A stretch of DNA of 64,000 nt from Podarcis raffonei (lineage: Eukaryota; Chordata; Lepidosauria; Squamata; Lacertidae), in the NCBI RefSeq assembly GCF_027172205.1, contig NC_070611.1, forward strand, positions 59,453,979 to 59,517,978, in the 5' to 3' direction. The notes below the pieces were generated by a model. That model was given only the letters and a program-made list of their open reading frames with translations, did no database searches and had not been told where the DNA came from. Every line of letters begins with the position of its first letter. Positions within the stretch are counted from its first letter, which is position 1. The position numbers and the translations under genes are program-made. Of this stretch, positions 26,501-35,922 are shown in pieces.

Positions 26501-29500
26501 TTACTCTGAACCCACCTGTGCTCAGGAGGCATCACTGGGATATTTGAGGCACAATGTATTTGAGATGACAAATGCTTCTCATTTTTTTTCCTGTGCTGCT
26601 ACTCATTCTTTATCCTGAGTTCATTCAAGCTCTTTGTGATTTTTACCTTGGAATTGCACTTTGTCTCTTGGTTTCTGCAGAAGGAGTTGCTGCAGCCAAT
26701 GAACGTCACAGTCAAACTAGAGAGAAACTTGAAGATTTGTTGCGAATACACGGTGCAGGTATGGTGAGCTGCTTTTCTTATTTGAATAAAGAAGGGAGTG
26801 GCCATGCCAATTCTACATCACCTTGTCTGTGCTTCAAACCAAACACAATTATTTCTCCAGAGATCATCTTATCTCTGGTTATTACAAGTTATACAACGTA
26901 ACCATAATGAATTATTTTAACAGTGCTGATACCTCACCATTTCATCTTCACAAGAGTATCTTAAATTGTGCCTGGAAATGAACTGGCAACCAATGCAACT
27001 GTTTTAAAACGAGTTACATGAGTTCTAAATGGAACCCTGGCCAGTAATCTGGCTGCTGCATTTTGGACCGGTCAAAGTTTCTCAGTCGTCTTCAAGGACA
27101 GCCCCACATGAGGCACACTGCAATAATATTTCCTGCCTTCTTGCTGTGAATTTTGCACCCCATCCTACTAAAATATCTGCTTAACATGAACGCATACCAC
27201 TTTATGTCCAAAACTGTATCCATTTGTAGGTTTTATTTTCAGACACTTCTTCACTCTCCCTACATTTAGTATGACACAGTCTGAAGATGACAAAACAAAA
27301 TGCCTAATCAAGGGGCCACAAGTAAATATGGTACTGTTGACTTGCTCTCCTTTCTAAAAGGTGTGTCCATTACAAAAGCGAGCATTTAATTCCACACAAT
27401 ATGCAATTTGCTCCAGAAACACCAAGTGTTAGAGTATCAAAGACACTGCTAAAGTTGTTCTCTCCTGTCTTTTTCTTTCCAGATTCAACCATTCTTTGCA
27501 CGTTGTGCCACAGATTGTATAAGGCATTCCATTTCCATCCCATGTCTCCCTACTACCTTGCCTTACACGCCAACAAAAGAAGTTGGTACGGTCTTCATTT
27601 TGAATTTGTGTAGCTAATTAACTGTTGCAAGAATTTGTTACAAAACAAGCCAGAGTTTAAGACCTGTAGAGTCCCCACTAATATCTACGCAAATGTTGCA
27701 ATTAACATAAAGCAGCAAAAAATAAATAAGGAAGACAAAGGTGGGTACAAAGGAATTAAGATACCAAAGGTTGGCAGCTGTCCCCTCCCTCTTAAAGATG
27801 GTACTTTAGTCTAAGAACCATGTAAGCATCATCTGCAGGATAACAATGGAAATAAGGCAGAAATCATCGTTCCTCACAAGAGGAGCAGATGTGGCTCTGC
27901 TGCTGCCTTTGTATGATGAAGTTATAGATTAGGGGCTGAATGACTTACTCAGTATCCATCATTGTCATCATCATTATCTTCTAACTTGTAATGCCACTTT
28001 TCCACAAAATTGTGTCCAATGTGGCTCACTACATATCAAGTGGACAATCAATATAACAATTTTTAAAACATTAGAAACAACTTGAAATAATATCAATAAA
28101 AACACCCCAAAAGATAAATCTAATCAAATTTGGTTTATTTGCATTGTTTTGCACCATCTAATTTAACAGCCTAAAACTAAGCAGGAGAGAGAATAATGCC
28201 TAACCCAGAAATGAAAAGTAGTGTTCAAAACAGTAGTTTCAATCCAAAACTCAAACAGGAACCAACTGCAAAAAATCTTGGGTCGGGTGAAGGGAGCAAA
28301 CCTTATGAGAAAGTCAAAAAGCAGCTGGGCCTGTTCTACCCCTCTTGAAAGGAGCTGGAGAAGGAAGATAATTTCACTTAGAACCATAGAATTGTAGAGT
28401 TGTAAGGGACCCTGAGGATCATCTACTCCAAATCCCTACAATGCAGGAATGTGCAGCTGTCCTGTGTGGGGATCGAAACTGCGACCTTGACGTTATCAGC
28501 ACCACGCTCTAACCAACTGAGCTATCAAGAAGATCAATTCTCTTTCTGTTGAAAGCATATGTGGCTTCAGATATATTGGGCTGTTTCTGCCAATAATTCT
28601 TGGCTCAGTAAAGATGTAAGCAAGAAATACCCTGTTATTTTTTGGACCTGAGCAAATGCAAAGTAATTCTGCTGCTTATTGCTAATAGCTGGGGGGGGGG
28701 AGGTTGCATCCACCTCACTCCCAAGTGGTTTGGTAGTTTTGCATGGTCTAATTACTGCAGCAGTGGAAATGTTCCTTACATTATGCTCTTCCTATGTTGC
28801 AGATAATCTTTCTGTGGTGTTGCCCTGGGGCCTCACTCTCATCTGCATTTTAATAGTTGGATCAGCTGTCGCTTCAGTAATTTGGCTTGCTCGAAGGCAA
28901 AAAGGTATGAAAAATGTCAGAAATGTAATGGGAAGGTTTGCCAGCTTGTTTCCCACATTGTCGCTCCACTCGTACCTTTCTGGATACTTGGCCTTTAGCA
29001 TGCAACACAGAGAGATGAAGTGACCCAATTAGAATGTCTTATCCAGCCCATTGCTCCTTACATAGTGTTACCTATGGTTACATGTTGAGCCTGTGCAGAA
29101 GTCAGTATTTCAGCATTTAGTTGTATGGATATCCCAAGTTCCTAGTATGTTGTGTGGGGCAGTAAAATACCTATGGTTTGTTGGTCTAGCCTGATAAATA
29201 ATTTTTGCATTACACTTTAGAGAAGAAACATAGCTCAGTAGTAGATAGCATGCAAAAGTAGTCCAGCAAAAACTCCATACAAACTTTAATTGCCAAGGGT
29301 TTGGGGGTATTTTTTTGGTGGGGAGAGGTCGGAACAACAATCAGGCTAGCATAACATACTAAAAGTTGAAATATCCACCTGCTGTTTTGTATTTCCCTAG
29401 TTGTTAGAGTGGCCTTACTACAGGGTGGACAGGCATCACAAGCATCCTCAAGACTCCCATGTGGCTGCTGAAACTTCTTCCCAGGCTCTGAGGCAGGGAA

Positions 29501-31967
29501 AGGCTATGTTCCAAACAAACAGGAAATAATTCATTAACAGTGCAAGACACTCCAAAAATAACTGATGTCTATAAAAATGAATAAGGGTGTCAGAGCACCT
29601 TTATTCATTTTTATAGACATCAGTTATTTTTAGGCATAGATGTTGGGTCTTAGAACCGCTGTCTCAGCTTAGTCTTCAAAAGATACTGTCATTCCTAGAT
29701 CAAATGTATATTCTATCAGATCTTCTTAGATGTGTCTATTGTTTTTTTTCCCTATTAGTAACACATTCAGGAACAAGCAGTAGTGATAGTACCCACCATG
29801 GTAAGAGAACATTTTATTTCTATTGAGTCAGTGCAATTTGCAATCTGGGAACCTGGGATGAGAGAATTTGGACTTGTATTGTTGTATGTACTATTAGGAT
29901 GGCACATGTACCAGGTACAAATAGAAATTTGTGGCAATAAAATATTTGGAATGTTTTTGGGGGAAATCTGTGGAGGTGAACTTGAAAAGGGGCCTGGGGG
30001 GAGATGAAGGCATGAAGTAGCAAGGAGCGTGCAAATCTTATTCTTAGTGACTTAAAGACTCTGCATTGTCTCTTCTAGTTTTCTGTCACCTCTCTTGCAT
30101 AATAAGTCATTTTCTTTAGTGTGTGGCGTACATAAAATTTTAACAGCTAATGCTAGTCCATATTCTAAAACAAATCTGAATGTGCATACATAAGTTCCAA
30201 CAACTCTTTAAGACTAGCATCATCTCTACTTTTGTGATCACCATCACCAATACAAATCTTAATTAGTGGCTTTATGTACAGAAATGAATTGAGATGGTGG
30301 CAGGGAAAGTTAGCTCTTTTACTATTTTTATGTATTATGATTATATTTTGGTGGTTAAATGGTGATAAGGCATGGCTTACATGTACTAAAAGGTCTTGAA
30401 CACACATGCCTGTATTCTGTACAGCTTAGAAAGCATGTTTGGTTCCAAATTTTTGCATTCTGGCTTTCCACATGTGCAGTGCAGCAACTCATGGTGGTTT
30501 TCTTTTTTAACAAAAAATCTCAATTTTCCAGAACTGCTGCGCATGTCACAGTCTCCTCCACCCCTGAAGACTCGTAAGGTTTGGATTGTGTATTCTGCTG
30601 ATCACAAGCTCTATGTAGACATTGTGATGAAGTTTGCTCAGTTCATGATCACAGTCTGTGGTACTGAGGTGGTCCTAGACTTGCTGGATGAACGTCAAAT
30701 ATCAGAGATGGGGGCTGTGCGCTGGCTGACACGGCAAAAACAGGAAATGGAAGCACTCTCTTCAAAGATCATCATCTTGTGTTCCCGGGGTACTCGAGCC
30801 AAGTGGCAGGCCATGCTTGGGCGTGAGGAGTTAACTGTATCTCTCAAGCAAGATAACCTGCTACCAATAGGGGATATGTTCACTCCAGCATTGAATCTGA
30901 TCCTACCAGACTTTAAACAGCCAGCTTGTTTTGGCATGTACCTAGTCTGTTACTTTGAGGGCATAAGCAGCGAAAGAGATATTCCAGATCCATTCAACGT
31001 CACCTCCAAGTACCAACTGATGGACAAGTTTGAGGAAGTTTACTTCCTGATTCAGGATCTGGAGAAATTTGAACCAGGGAGAATACATCAGATTCCAGAG
31101 ATCTCACCTGAGAACTATGCTGAAAGCTTCAGTGGGAGACAACTGAAGGAGGCAGTGCAGAAATTCCAGAAATGGCAGACTGAGCACCCTGATTGGTTTA
31201 AGAGAGAGAATGCCTGCCCTGAGTATGAAGATGACCTTCAGTCTCTGAATGGGGATCTTTCTGAGGAATTAATCCCGACTGAGGGAGAAATTCTGAAATG
31301 GCAACTGCTTCCACAGGAACCTGATCCCAATAGCTGTTGCTTGGTCAACCTCTTAGTCAATGAAGATGAGTCGGGAGCTTGTAGGCTGTTACCCCAGCTA
31401 CTACCACAAGAGGATCTAGCATTCCAGACCCTGGTTGTTCCTGCTGATGACTGCTCCCAGGTTCAGGTAGTAATGCCAGTTGCCCTTACAGAAGAGACAG
31501 AGATACTTAGCCATCAACTGCTGACCAATGAAGATTGGCTAGAAAGAATGCCCATGATGCAAAGTAGCACGCCCAGGAGAAACAATGTCATCCTTCAAGA
31601 AGATCTGTCCTCAAACCCCAACCCCTTGCCAGTTGATGTGAAGCAGCAGCTGGAGAGCTTAATGTACTCTCTCTATCAACAAAGCATTTTGCCCTCTGAA
31701 ACACCTCTCTGCCAAGAAGATGTTAATGAGCAACAGCAGCTGGTTTTTTATGAGTCTTGCAAAGATCAAAGACAATCGGTGCAGTCAGACCAGGGTTACA
31801 TTTCCAGATGTTCCCCTTTGCCTTCTGACGGCCCCCTGGAGGAAGAAGAGGAACAAGGGCAGGAAGGACATGGGTCTGCTCAACACCTCTCCCCAGATGT
31901 CTTGGACAGTCTAAAAAGTCTTCAGCAGCAGCTGCTTTTTCAGAATATTCAGCAGCACTTCAGTTAG
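10294..31967 (+). CDS. IL17RA: Interleukin-17 receptor A, 12 coding exons
   Basis: This is the type I membrane receptor chain shared by the IL-17A, IL-17F, IL-17A/F, IL-17C and IL-17E receptors. It recruits ACT1 (TRAF3IP2) through its SEFIR domain and so activates NF-kB and C/EBP. Coding exons: 10294-10416, 17206-17230, 18654-18800, 20083-20210, 23871-23997, 25805-25852, 25937-26097, 26681-26758, 27483-27585, 28803-28904, 29759-29800, 30532-31967. They total 2520 nt and 839 residues (human 866), with every junction GT-AG and in phase. Visible parts are a signal peptide (about 1-26), a Cys-rich fibronectin-like ectodomain, a membrane segment at 318-342, SEFIR from about 376, and a conserved tail motif RQSVQSDQGYIS. 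ATG 10294 was chosen because it begins the signal peptide. Introns hold LINEs and SINEs, but the frame is intact. Confidence 0.95.
10773..10843 (+). mobile_element. Palindromic MITE relic, copy 1
   Basis: It reads CCCTCCATGTGTTGTTGGAC, and later CATCTGGATGACTGCAGGTT and CCCCACC. It resembles copies at 24602, 48045, 49057 and 51880 that share ACAACTCCCATCA-like and CATCTGGAGGGC-like blocks in both orientations. It is degraded, with no TSD found. Confidence 0.55.
12624..12857. mobile_element. Tc1/mariner- or pogo-like MITE, 234 bp
   Basis: Both ends carry the inverted terminal sequence CAGTGGTACC, with TA flanking each end (12622-12623 and 12858-12859). The interior repeats the ACCTGAGGTT/AGGTTAAGAAC theme in both orientations and has no coding capacity. 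The TA duplication and CAGTGGTACC termini fit the Tigger/pogo branch. Confidence 0.85.
12870..15236 (+). mobile_element. 5'-truncated non-LTR LINE with open RT frame
   Basis: An uninterrupted frame runs from about 12950 to the stop at 14999-15001 (672 codons from 12983, where the codon is TTG, so the true start is upstream and missing). RT motifs seen are NYRNISLLSIIGKIYAKFL, FIDLKAAFDSIP, GVRQGCILAPLLFNLFI and the catalytic YADD at 13817-13828. A C-terminal CVCDGETVESLSHIMFNC resembles the Cys/His finger of I/Jockey-group LINEs. The endonuclease is absent and no RNase H was seen. A short 3' end finishes in TAAATAAATTAAATTAAAG. The clade is uncertain; Vingi (I group) is my best guess. It lies in IL17RA intron 1 in sense orientation. 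Confidence 0.85.
15237..15345 (+). repeat. Ancient L2/MIR-type fragment
   Basis: GCTTGCTAAGGACACCTAGTG, then TTCATGGCTGAGGTGATACTT and GAACTAGGGAGT, follow the order of the old amniote repeat block with GGTCACCCAGTGAG, TTCATGGC and GAACC motifs. Bounds are approximate. Confidence 0.45.
16347..16747 (-). mobile_element. 5'-truncated L1 LINE, 3' end
   Basis: On the - strand the coding remnant reads KEQWQEKLMSYAELAKLTYK and then FKEEWELFTNYLKRQ, the C-terminus of L1 ORF2. It is followed by a purine-rich 3' UTR (CT/C runs at 16420-16470 on the + strand) and an AATAAAG signal. A perfect 15-bp target-site duplication, TTCTCAAACAAGAGA, flanks it at 16332-16346 and 16748-16762. It sits antisense in IL17RA intron 1. 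The intact TSD suggests a fairly recent insertion. Confidence 0.92.
17206..17230 (+). CDS. IL17RA: IL17RA coding exon 2 (25-nt micro-exon)
   Basis: It encodes GLNCLVRN plus one base, flanked by TGCAG and GTAAGT. It corresponds to human GLNCTVKN. It is too short for ORF finding but is required to join exons 1 and 3 in frame. Confidence 0.93.
18420..18505 (+). repeat. CR1/L3-type 3' end fragment
   Basis: ACTGTGAGAACAGAATGCTG, then GGCTAGATGGGTCTTTGGTC and TGACCCAAG, match the common amniote repeat block (GAACAGGATGCTGGACTAGA and onward) from memory. Bounds are approximate. Confidence 0.6.
18654..18800 (+). CDS. IL17RA: IL17RA coding exon 3
   Basis: Begins by completing Ser, then TCMDQSWLTASKW, and ends KIEWKVATD. 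It matches the human STCLDDSW...HIEWTLQTD segment of the first fibronectin-like domain. Phase 1 to phase 1. Confidence 0.93.
19169..19206. repeat. (CA)n microsatellite
   Basis: A pure CA run follows a C-run and CT units (19152-19168), between IL17RA exons 3 and 4. Confidence 0.95.
19690..19825 (-). mobile_element. Degraded tRNA-derived SINE
   Basis: It follows the same block order as the better copies at 37496 and 46841: GCCTTACAC, then TTGATCCAT, TATTGTCTACTC, and finally GACCTTCTGCATGC near the tRNA-like head. It is heavily diverged. Confidence 0.5.
20083..20210 (+). CDS. IL17RA: IL17RA coding exon 4
   Basis: It encodes SVQNLRGAELAVLQVSTNQQ and onward to PNGGGR, aligned without gaps at its start to human SILYLEGAELSVLQLNTN. 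The acceptor at AACCAG was chosen because it restores the phase left by exon 3. The donor is GTAAGT. Confidence 0.92.
20503..20578. repeat. (GT)n(GA)n compound microsatellite
   Basis: About 15 GT units run directly into about 23 GA units, 290 bp downstream of the IL17RA exon 4 donor. Confidence 0.95.
20634..22915 (-). mobile_element. L2-clade LINE with long open RT frame
   Basis: Read on the - strand, an uninterrupted frame of 720 codons runs from 22898 to a stop at 20736. Motifs are SNLPFLGKVIERVVAEQL, LLDLSAAFDTINHNILLDRL, GVPQGSVLSPMLFNIYM, and HQYADDTQLYLSF with YADD at 21573-21584. The wording of the RT motifs points to L2 within the CR1/L2/Rex group. The 3' end is a GGTATAAATAATAAATTATT-type tail running into (ATT)n at 20634. 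The endonuclease is missing, so the copy is 5'-truncated near 22915. It fills most of IL17RA intron 4 in antisense orientation. The lack of breaks over 2.1 kb suggests recent insertion. Confidence 0.88.
23686..23811. repeat. 63-bp tandem duplication, two units
   Basis: Units 23686-23748 and 23749-23811 each begin TTTTGTATTATTTATTTCAT and end GTGCAATCTTGG. I see one difference between them (CCGGTG against CCAGTG). It lies about 60 bp before the IL17RA exon 5 acceptor. Confidence 0.95.
23871..23997 (+). CDS. IL17RA: IL17RA coding exon 5
   Basis: It encodes WSFSFNRFEVEPGQTYQVTV and then HHLPK, matching human [20 protein letters not shown] and HHLPK. The acceptor is TTGTTTCAG and the donor GTAAAG. 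A 63-bp tandem duplication ends about 60 bp upstream. Confidence 0.94.
24602..24715. mobile_element. Palindromic MITE relic, copy 2
   Basis: TTGGAGTACAACTCCCACCC, then CCAGCATGGCCAATGGTCAG, then GGTAGTCTACAGTATCTGGA and GGGC form two imperfect inverted halves. Same family as the copies at 10773, 48045, 49057 and 51880. Confidence 0.65.
25805..25852 (+). CDS. IL17RA: IL17RA coding exon 6 (48 nt)
   Basis: It encodes DCTDPIMKTTAPCLQL, the counterpart of human DCEHARMKVTTPCMSS. Phase 1-1. The following intron is only 84 bp. Confidence 0.92.
25937..26097 (+). CDS. IL17RA: IL17RA coding exon 7
   Basis: It encodes GSGWEPSLVGQSLDDETLLV and then SFNPAMESTNYFIHVTSF, aligned with human SLWDPNITVETLEAHQLRVS in the second fibronectin-like domain. 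The donor is GTAATA, phase 0. Confidence 0.92.
26681..26758 (+). CDS. IL17RA: IL17RA coding exon 8
   Basis: It encodes KELLQPMNVTVKLERNLKIC and CEYTVQ. It aligns with human EEFHQRSNVTLTLRNLKGCC and keeps the paired cysteines and the N-glycosylation sequon NVT. Confidence 0.92.
26970..27126 (-). mobile_element. Old L2-clade fragment
   Basis: On the - strand it encodes a degraded version of the segment seen in the long L2 copy as LIQNAAARLVTG, with the same order AACTGGCAACCAATGCA, then CTGGCTGCTGCATTTTGGA, then GGACAGCCCCACATGAG. It has no 3' tail. Confidence 0.7.
27483..27585 (+). CDS. IL17RA: IL17RA coding exon 9
   Basis: It encodes IQPFFARCATDCIRHSISIP and the juxtamembrane stalk to KEV, matching human IQPFFSSCLNDCLRHS. 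The donor GTACGG follows GTTG; it was chosen for phase with exon 10. Confidence 0.9.
28381..28532 (-). mobile_element. tRNA-Ile-derived SINE with CR1-like tail
   Basis: On the - strand, GATAGCTCAGTTGGTTAGAG carries an A box, GTGCTGATAACGTCAAGG is the anticodon region of a tRNA-Ile relative, and TTTCGATCCCC is a B box. The distal part, GTCCCTTACAACTCTACAAT then TCTATGG, resembles a CR1 3' terminus. It is not a functional tRNA gene, because the acceptor ends do not pair. Confidence 0.75.
28803..28904 (+). CDS. IL17RA: IL17RA coding exon 10 (transmembrane)
   Basis: It encodes the membrane segment VVLPWGLTLICILIVGSAVA and SVIW, then the stop-transfer ARRQK. The exon is 102 nt with phase 1 at both ends, so skipping it would keep the downstream frame. 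Confidence 0.92.
29554..29631. repeat. Perfect 31-bp inverted repeat (hairpin)
   Basis: The arms 29554-29584 and 29601-29631 are exact reverse complements; the left arm starts AAAAATAACTGATGTCTATA. Pairing continues inward for five more bases with one mismatch, leaving a 6-nt loop (29590-29595, TCAGAG). It lies in IL17RA intron 10. No TIR or TSD makes it a known element. Confidence 0.95.
29759..29800 (+). CDS. IL17RA: IL17RA coding exon 11 (42 nt)
   Basis: It encodes VTHSGTSSSDSTHH, the linker between membrane and SEFIR. It is short, with phase 1-1. The acceptor is CCTATTAG and the donor GTAAGA. Confidence 0.88.
30532..31967 (+). CDS. IL17RA: IL17RA coding exon 12 (SEFIR and tail)
   Basis: This 1436-nt terminal exon encodes residues 362-839. 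SEFIR starts at RKVWIVYSADHKLYVDIVMK and includes LCSRGTRAKWQA and LPDFKQPACFGMYLVCYF, all close to human. The tail contains RQSVQSDQGYISR, an acidic run, and LKSLQQQLLF before the stop TAG at 31965-31967. The open frame continues upstream of the acceptor at 30531, but that part is intron. Confidence 0.96.
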
Positions 31968-32507
31968 GATCACATGATAGGATGGCTAACTTTGCCCCAT
32001 ACTTCCACACAGAACCTGTTCTGTTTTGCCAAAAAAGAAGTGGCTGTTGGTTAGAATGCAAACACTTCAGACATCCTCCCTCAGGCAATCTTGTGCACAC
32101 ATTTTTGTGAAGTCTAATGTGTAGAAGAGCTGACAGCAGAAATTTGGCAGCTTGGCTTACCTGTCTGCCCAGCCATCCTGCTGCATATACTTGAGCATTC
32201 TTGTGCTCCAGTAATCTGCCTGTAAATGAAGGTAGATACCAAACCTATAAATAATGCATTTTTTTCAAATTAATGCTACAAGCAGATAGCATACAAGTGG
32301 CCTCAGAGGATCAGATGAAATGGACCAGACAGCTCAGTAAGTTCCCGGTAACAAGCCAATATAAAATGATTGTGATGGAAACATCACAAGAGCTCTGTTT
32401 TATGAGATAAAAGATGTGTCCAGGCAGCATCCTGTTTCCATAGTGAATGACCAGATGCTACATGGAAGCCCACAAGCAACAGCCCTAACCTGCTGCTGTT
32501 GCCCCAG

Positions 32508-32908
32508 AATAATAATAATAATAATAATTTATTATTTATACCCCGCCCATCTGGCTGGGCTTCCCCAGCCATTCTGTGTGGCTTCCAACCAAATATTAAA
32601 ATACAGTAATGCCTCAAACATTAAAAGCTTCCCTAAACAAGGCTGCCTTCAGATGTCGTCTAAAAGTCTGGTAGTTGTTGTTCTCTTTGACATCTGGTGG
32701 GAGGGCATTCTACGGGGAGGGTGCCACCATGAGAAGCCCCTCTGCCTGGTTCCCTGTAACTTGGCTTCTCGCAGGGAGGGAACTGCCAGAAGGCCCTCGG
32801 CGCTGGACCTCAGTGTCCAGGCTGAACGATGGGGGTGGAGACGCTCCTTCAGATATACTGGACCGAGGTCATTTAGGGCTTTAAAGGTCAGCACCAATAC
32901 TTAGAATT
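32508..32908 (-). mobile_element. L2-clade LINE, 3' fragment
   Basis: It is collinear with 20634-21040: (AAT)n, then TATACCCCGCCCATCTGGCT, then GGGCTGCCTTCAGATGTC and CAGTGTCCAGGCTGAACGAT. It starts 541 bp after the IL17RA stop codon and may lie in its 3' UTR, antisense. Confidence 0.9.
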
Positions 32909-35706
32909 AGTAGAAATAGTAGTCAGTAACATATTGCCTCTGGACCTAGAAGTTCTACGCGGCTATGATGGCTAATAGCCATTGATGGGTTGACACTCCA
33001 TAGCTATTGCTACATCTTTTAGCAGTGAATTCTATAATTTCATTGTATGAAGTACTTTCCATTGCCTGTCTTGAATCTGCTGCTGATTGATTGATCTGCA
33101 AATGTAGTATTGAGAGGAAGAACTTCTTTCTAATCGTTGCATAATTTTATGAACTTCTCCTTAGGTCTCTCCTCAGTCTTTTTTTTAATTGTTGGCATCT
33201 GTCTGCTTCAAGAGACAGTGGAAGAGTATGTCCTCAGGCGTAAAGTCAAACTGTTGGGAGAGTTACAATGCATGCTGTGCCTGTAGAGGCCAGTACAGGA
33301 GATACATGTTTTATTGTAGCTGGGGCAGATAAAGGCATCCAGTTTTGCTATTACAGATGCACCATGGCATTTCTTCTCTCTGCACTCCTCCCAGTGGTCA
33401 TTTCTCCTCTGTTCACTGCTGTGAATACACAACTTGTTTGTCTCCAGGCACTGTGGTCACCTGCTAAAAACAACAACCCAGTACTCCTTTAGCTGTGCTG
33501 TAACCCCTTGGTTATTTGTATTACATTTTCCTATAGTTTTCCAGCTCTAGGATATGTACACAATATTCATAGTGCGTCACACTTACATAAAAAGCATTTC
33601 AATACTGCCCGCTTTTTCAGTTCCTTTTCTAATAATTCCTTGCATGAAATACCTCTCTTTCACTGCCACAGCACACTGAAGTGACACCTACATTGATCAA
33701 AACAGCATAAACCTAATATCTTTCCTGAATAGTCACCACCAGTTCTGGTCCTATTAATACATATGTGGTTAGGATTTTTTTGCCCCAATATATATCCCTT
33801 ACATTGAATCTCAATTGCCATTTTGTTACCCCTTCACCCTGTTTGGAATTGTACTTTCAGAGCTCTTTGCAATCCAGTTAGGTTTACACCCTCCTGCATA
33901 ATGTGGCACTGCCTTGCTGCTGACCCTCTTCTCCAGAAAACTAATGAACTCCAAATCATTTTACAAATGATTAGGACAAAATGTTTCACATCAAGACAAA
34001 TATTTCAGGCCATCTTCCTCAGCAAGCACTGTACTCTTACTCTATATTAATCTTACGGTCAATAAGGTAAAATGCTGTTGTATTGATTTGAAGCCCTGCA
34101 TTAAGTAATTGCTCTGCCCAGTTTTAAATGCTGCAGTAATTAATTTCTTTTCATGTCACAAATAGTCCCAGCAGAGTTGCCTGAGTTTAGGGATTTTCTT
34201 GCGAATGTGTTGGCAGCTTCCTTATGCAGTCTTTGAATTATGGATAATCAAAACTGCTGAAGCAATCTTCAGAATGCACTTAATTTTGGTAATGGATACT
34301 TCTTCATGATATACCAGAAGAATCTAGGCAAACCTAATTTAGAAGGGGGTATTTTAGGAAGATGCAGAAGCAGAGGATTATGTGGTTATACTCAACATAG
34401 CTAGTGTGTGAAGCCTTCTGATTCCATCCACAATATGACTTTGAACTCACCACAGGGATGCTGTTTGCAGAAGCATCACCATGTCAAAAGTAATGAGTGT
34501 GCAGCCTCTGAATCACAGGCAAGGGGCTCTTTAATATGTACCCGCACTTTAGCTGCTCTGTCGATTTCCCATTATGCGCCACATCTGCTGTCTCCCTACA
34601 CAATCCAAGACAGGCAAATGGAAGCAAGCAGTTGTAGTGTGTAAGGGGAGAGTACATGCTTGGCAGAACTTTTTGCCAATGGCCGTGGGCAGAACCAATG
34701 TTGTTCTTTCAGCTGTTACTCTGTTCAAAATATGGCTCTGTATAAAATTTGCCATAGACCTGGGACAAAGGAAAATTGCAACATATATAAGTATTGCCCA
34801 GGAGAAAGAGGGGAGGGGATTACAGCCAGCAAAAACTAGGGGTTTTATTCAATGCTAGTCCTGTTCATGTGTAGATCCATTGAAATCAATAGCCCAGGCT
34901 ATTTTATTACATTAATTTCAGTGGGTCTAATCCAGGTAAAACTTAGTTGCATACCTAGGTGTAAGGAAGTGTTGCATCAGATACCATCAAAATGCAGCAA
35001 ACAGTTTCTGCAGTGTGGAACCAAGACACTGTAAACGGTGAGCTGCACTGTTCATTGGAAAGTCCCTATATTGGCTTAGTGTATTAATGTTAGTGACTGA
35101 ATAAGGTTATTCAAAGTGCACTTCTCTACATTGCGACTCTGCAAGATAAGTCATTACAGGCTGTAAAAGCATCCATGTATATGGGTAACCAATTCAGCCA
35201 AAGCACAAGAGCACCTGTGGTGAGGTAGAGGAAAGTGATCCCCAAGCATCAGTTCTCCATGGCCCATCAGGCCGATTGCCTTGAAAATTGTGCCAGTGTA
35301 TTAAAATGAAAAAGTGCACTTGGTGCCTGTTCCACTGCATGACTTCTTAGCCCGTTTTAGAGACCACTCAGCAGTTTCCTTCAATGTACATGGTCCAATA
35401 GCAAATTACAGCTGTACAGTATTTTTTTAAAAATTGCTTTTTTGCTATGCCTTTTTCATTGGTAATAACTTGATTAAAATATATTGTATTTTGCATATCT
35501 CTGGCTCTTTGCTAAATATTTGTTACTAAAGAAAATGATATGTTAGGTATCCAGAGCATCAATTAAGTGGCATTTGTTCTGTTTTTCACTTCACATAAGG
35601 ACAGGTAGAGGCTGGATGTTAGGGGGGCAGGGAGATAAGAGACTGGCTAACTTTTCCTGCAGAATAAGGCTTTTATGGAGGAGTGTAATTGCCTCCTCTT
35701 GCAGTA

Positions 35707-35922
35707 CAGTGAGCTCCCAACCTGTGCACATTTAACTTTTGTGTACTCAGCTTTATTCACTTCGCAAAAAAATAAAAAGTAAATGGAAACGGGGTGAGCA
35801 TCCAGGAAAGAAGACTTTGGCAATCCCACCCACCATTGAACCCAATGGTTTTGAATATACACGATTTTGGTTTTAGGTGTGATCCCCAGAATGTAACCCC
35901 CATGTAAGTTGCGGGTTTACTG
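35707..35922. mobile_element. TA-flanked MITE, 216 bp
   Basis: The left end CAGTGAGCTCCCAAC pairs imperfectly with the reverse complement of the right end, CAGTAAACCCGCAAC, and TA lies directly outside both. The interior is non-coding. This fits a Tc1/mariner- or pogo-type non-autonomous element. Confidence 0.65.

Noticed and set aside
28460-28525. Possible functional tRNA-Ile gene on the - strand
   Set aside because: The acceptor stem does not pair, and the body continues into a SINE tail. It is SINE-derived.
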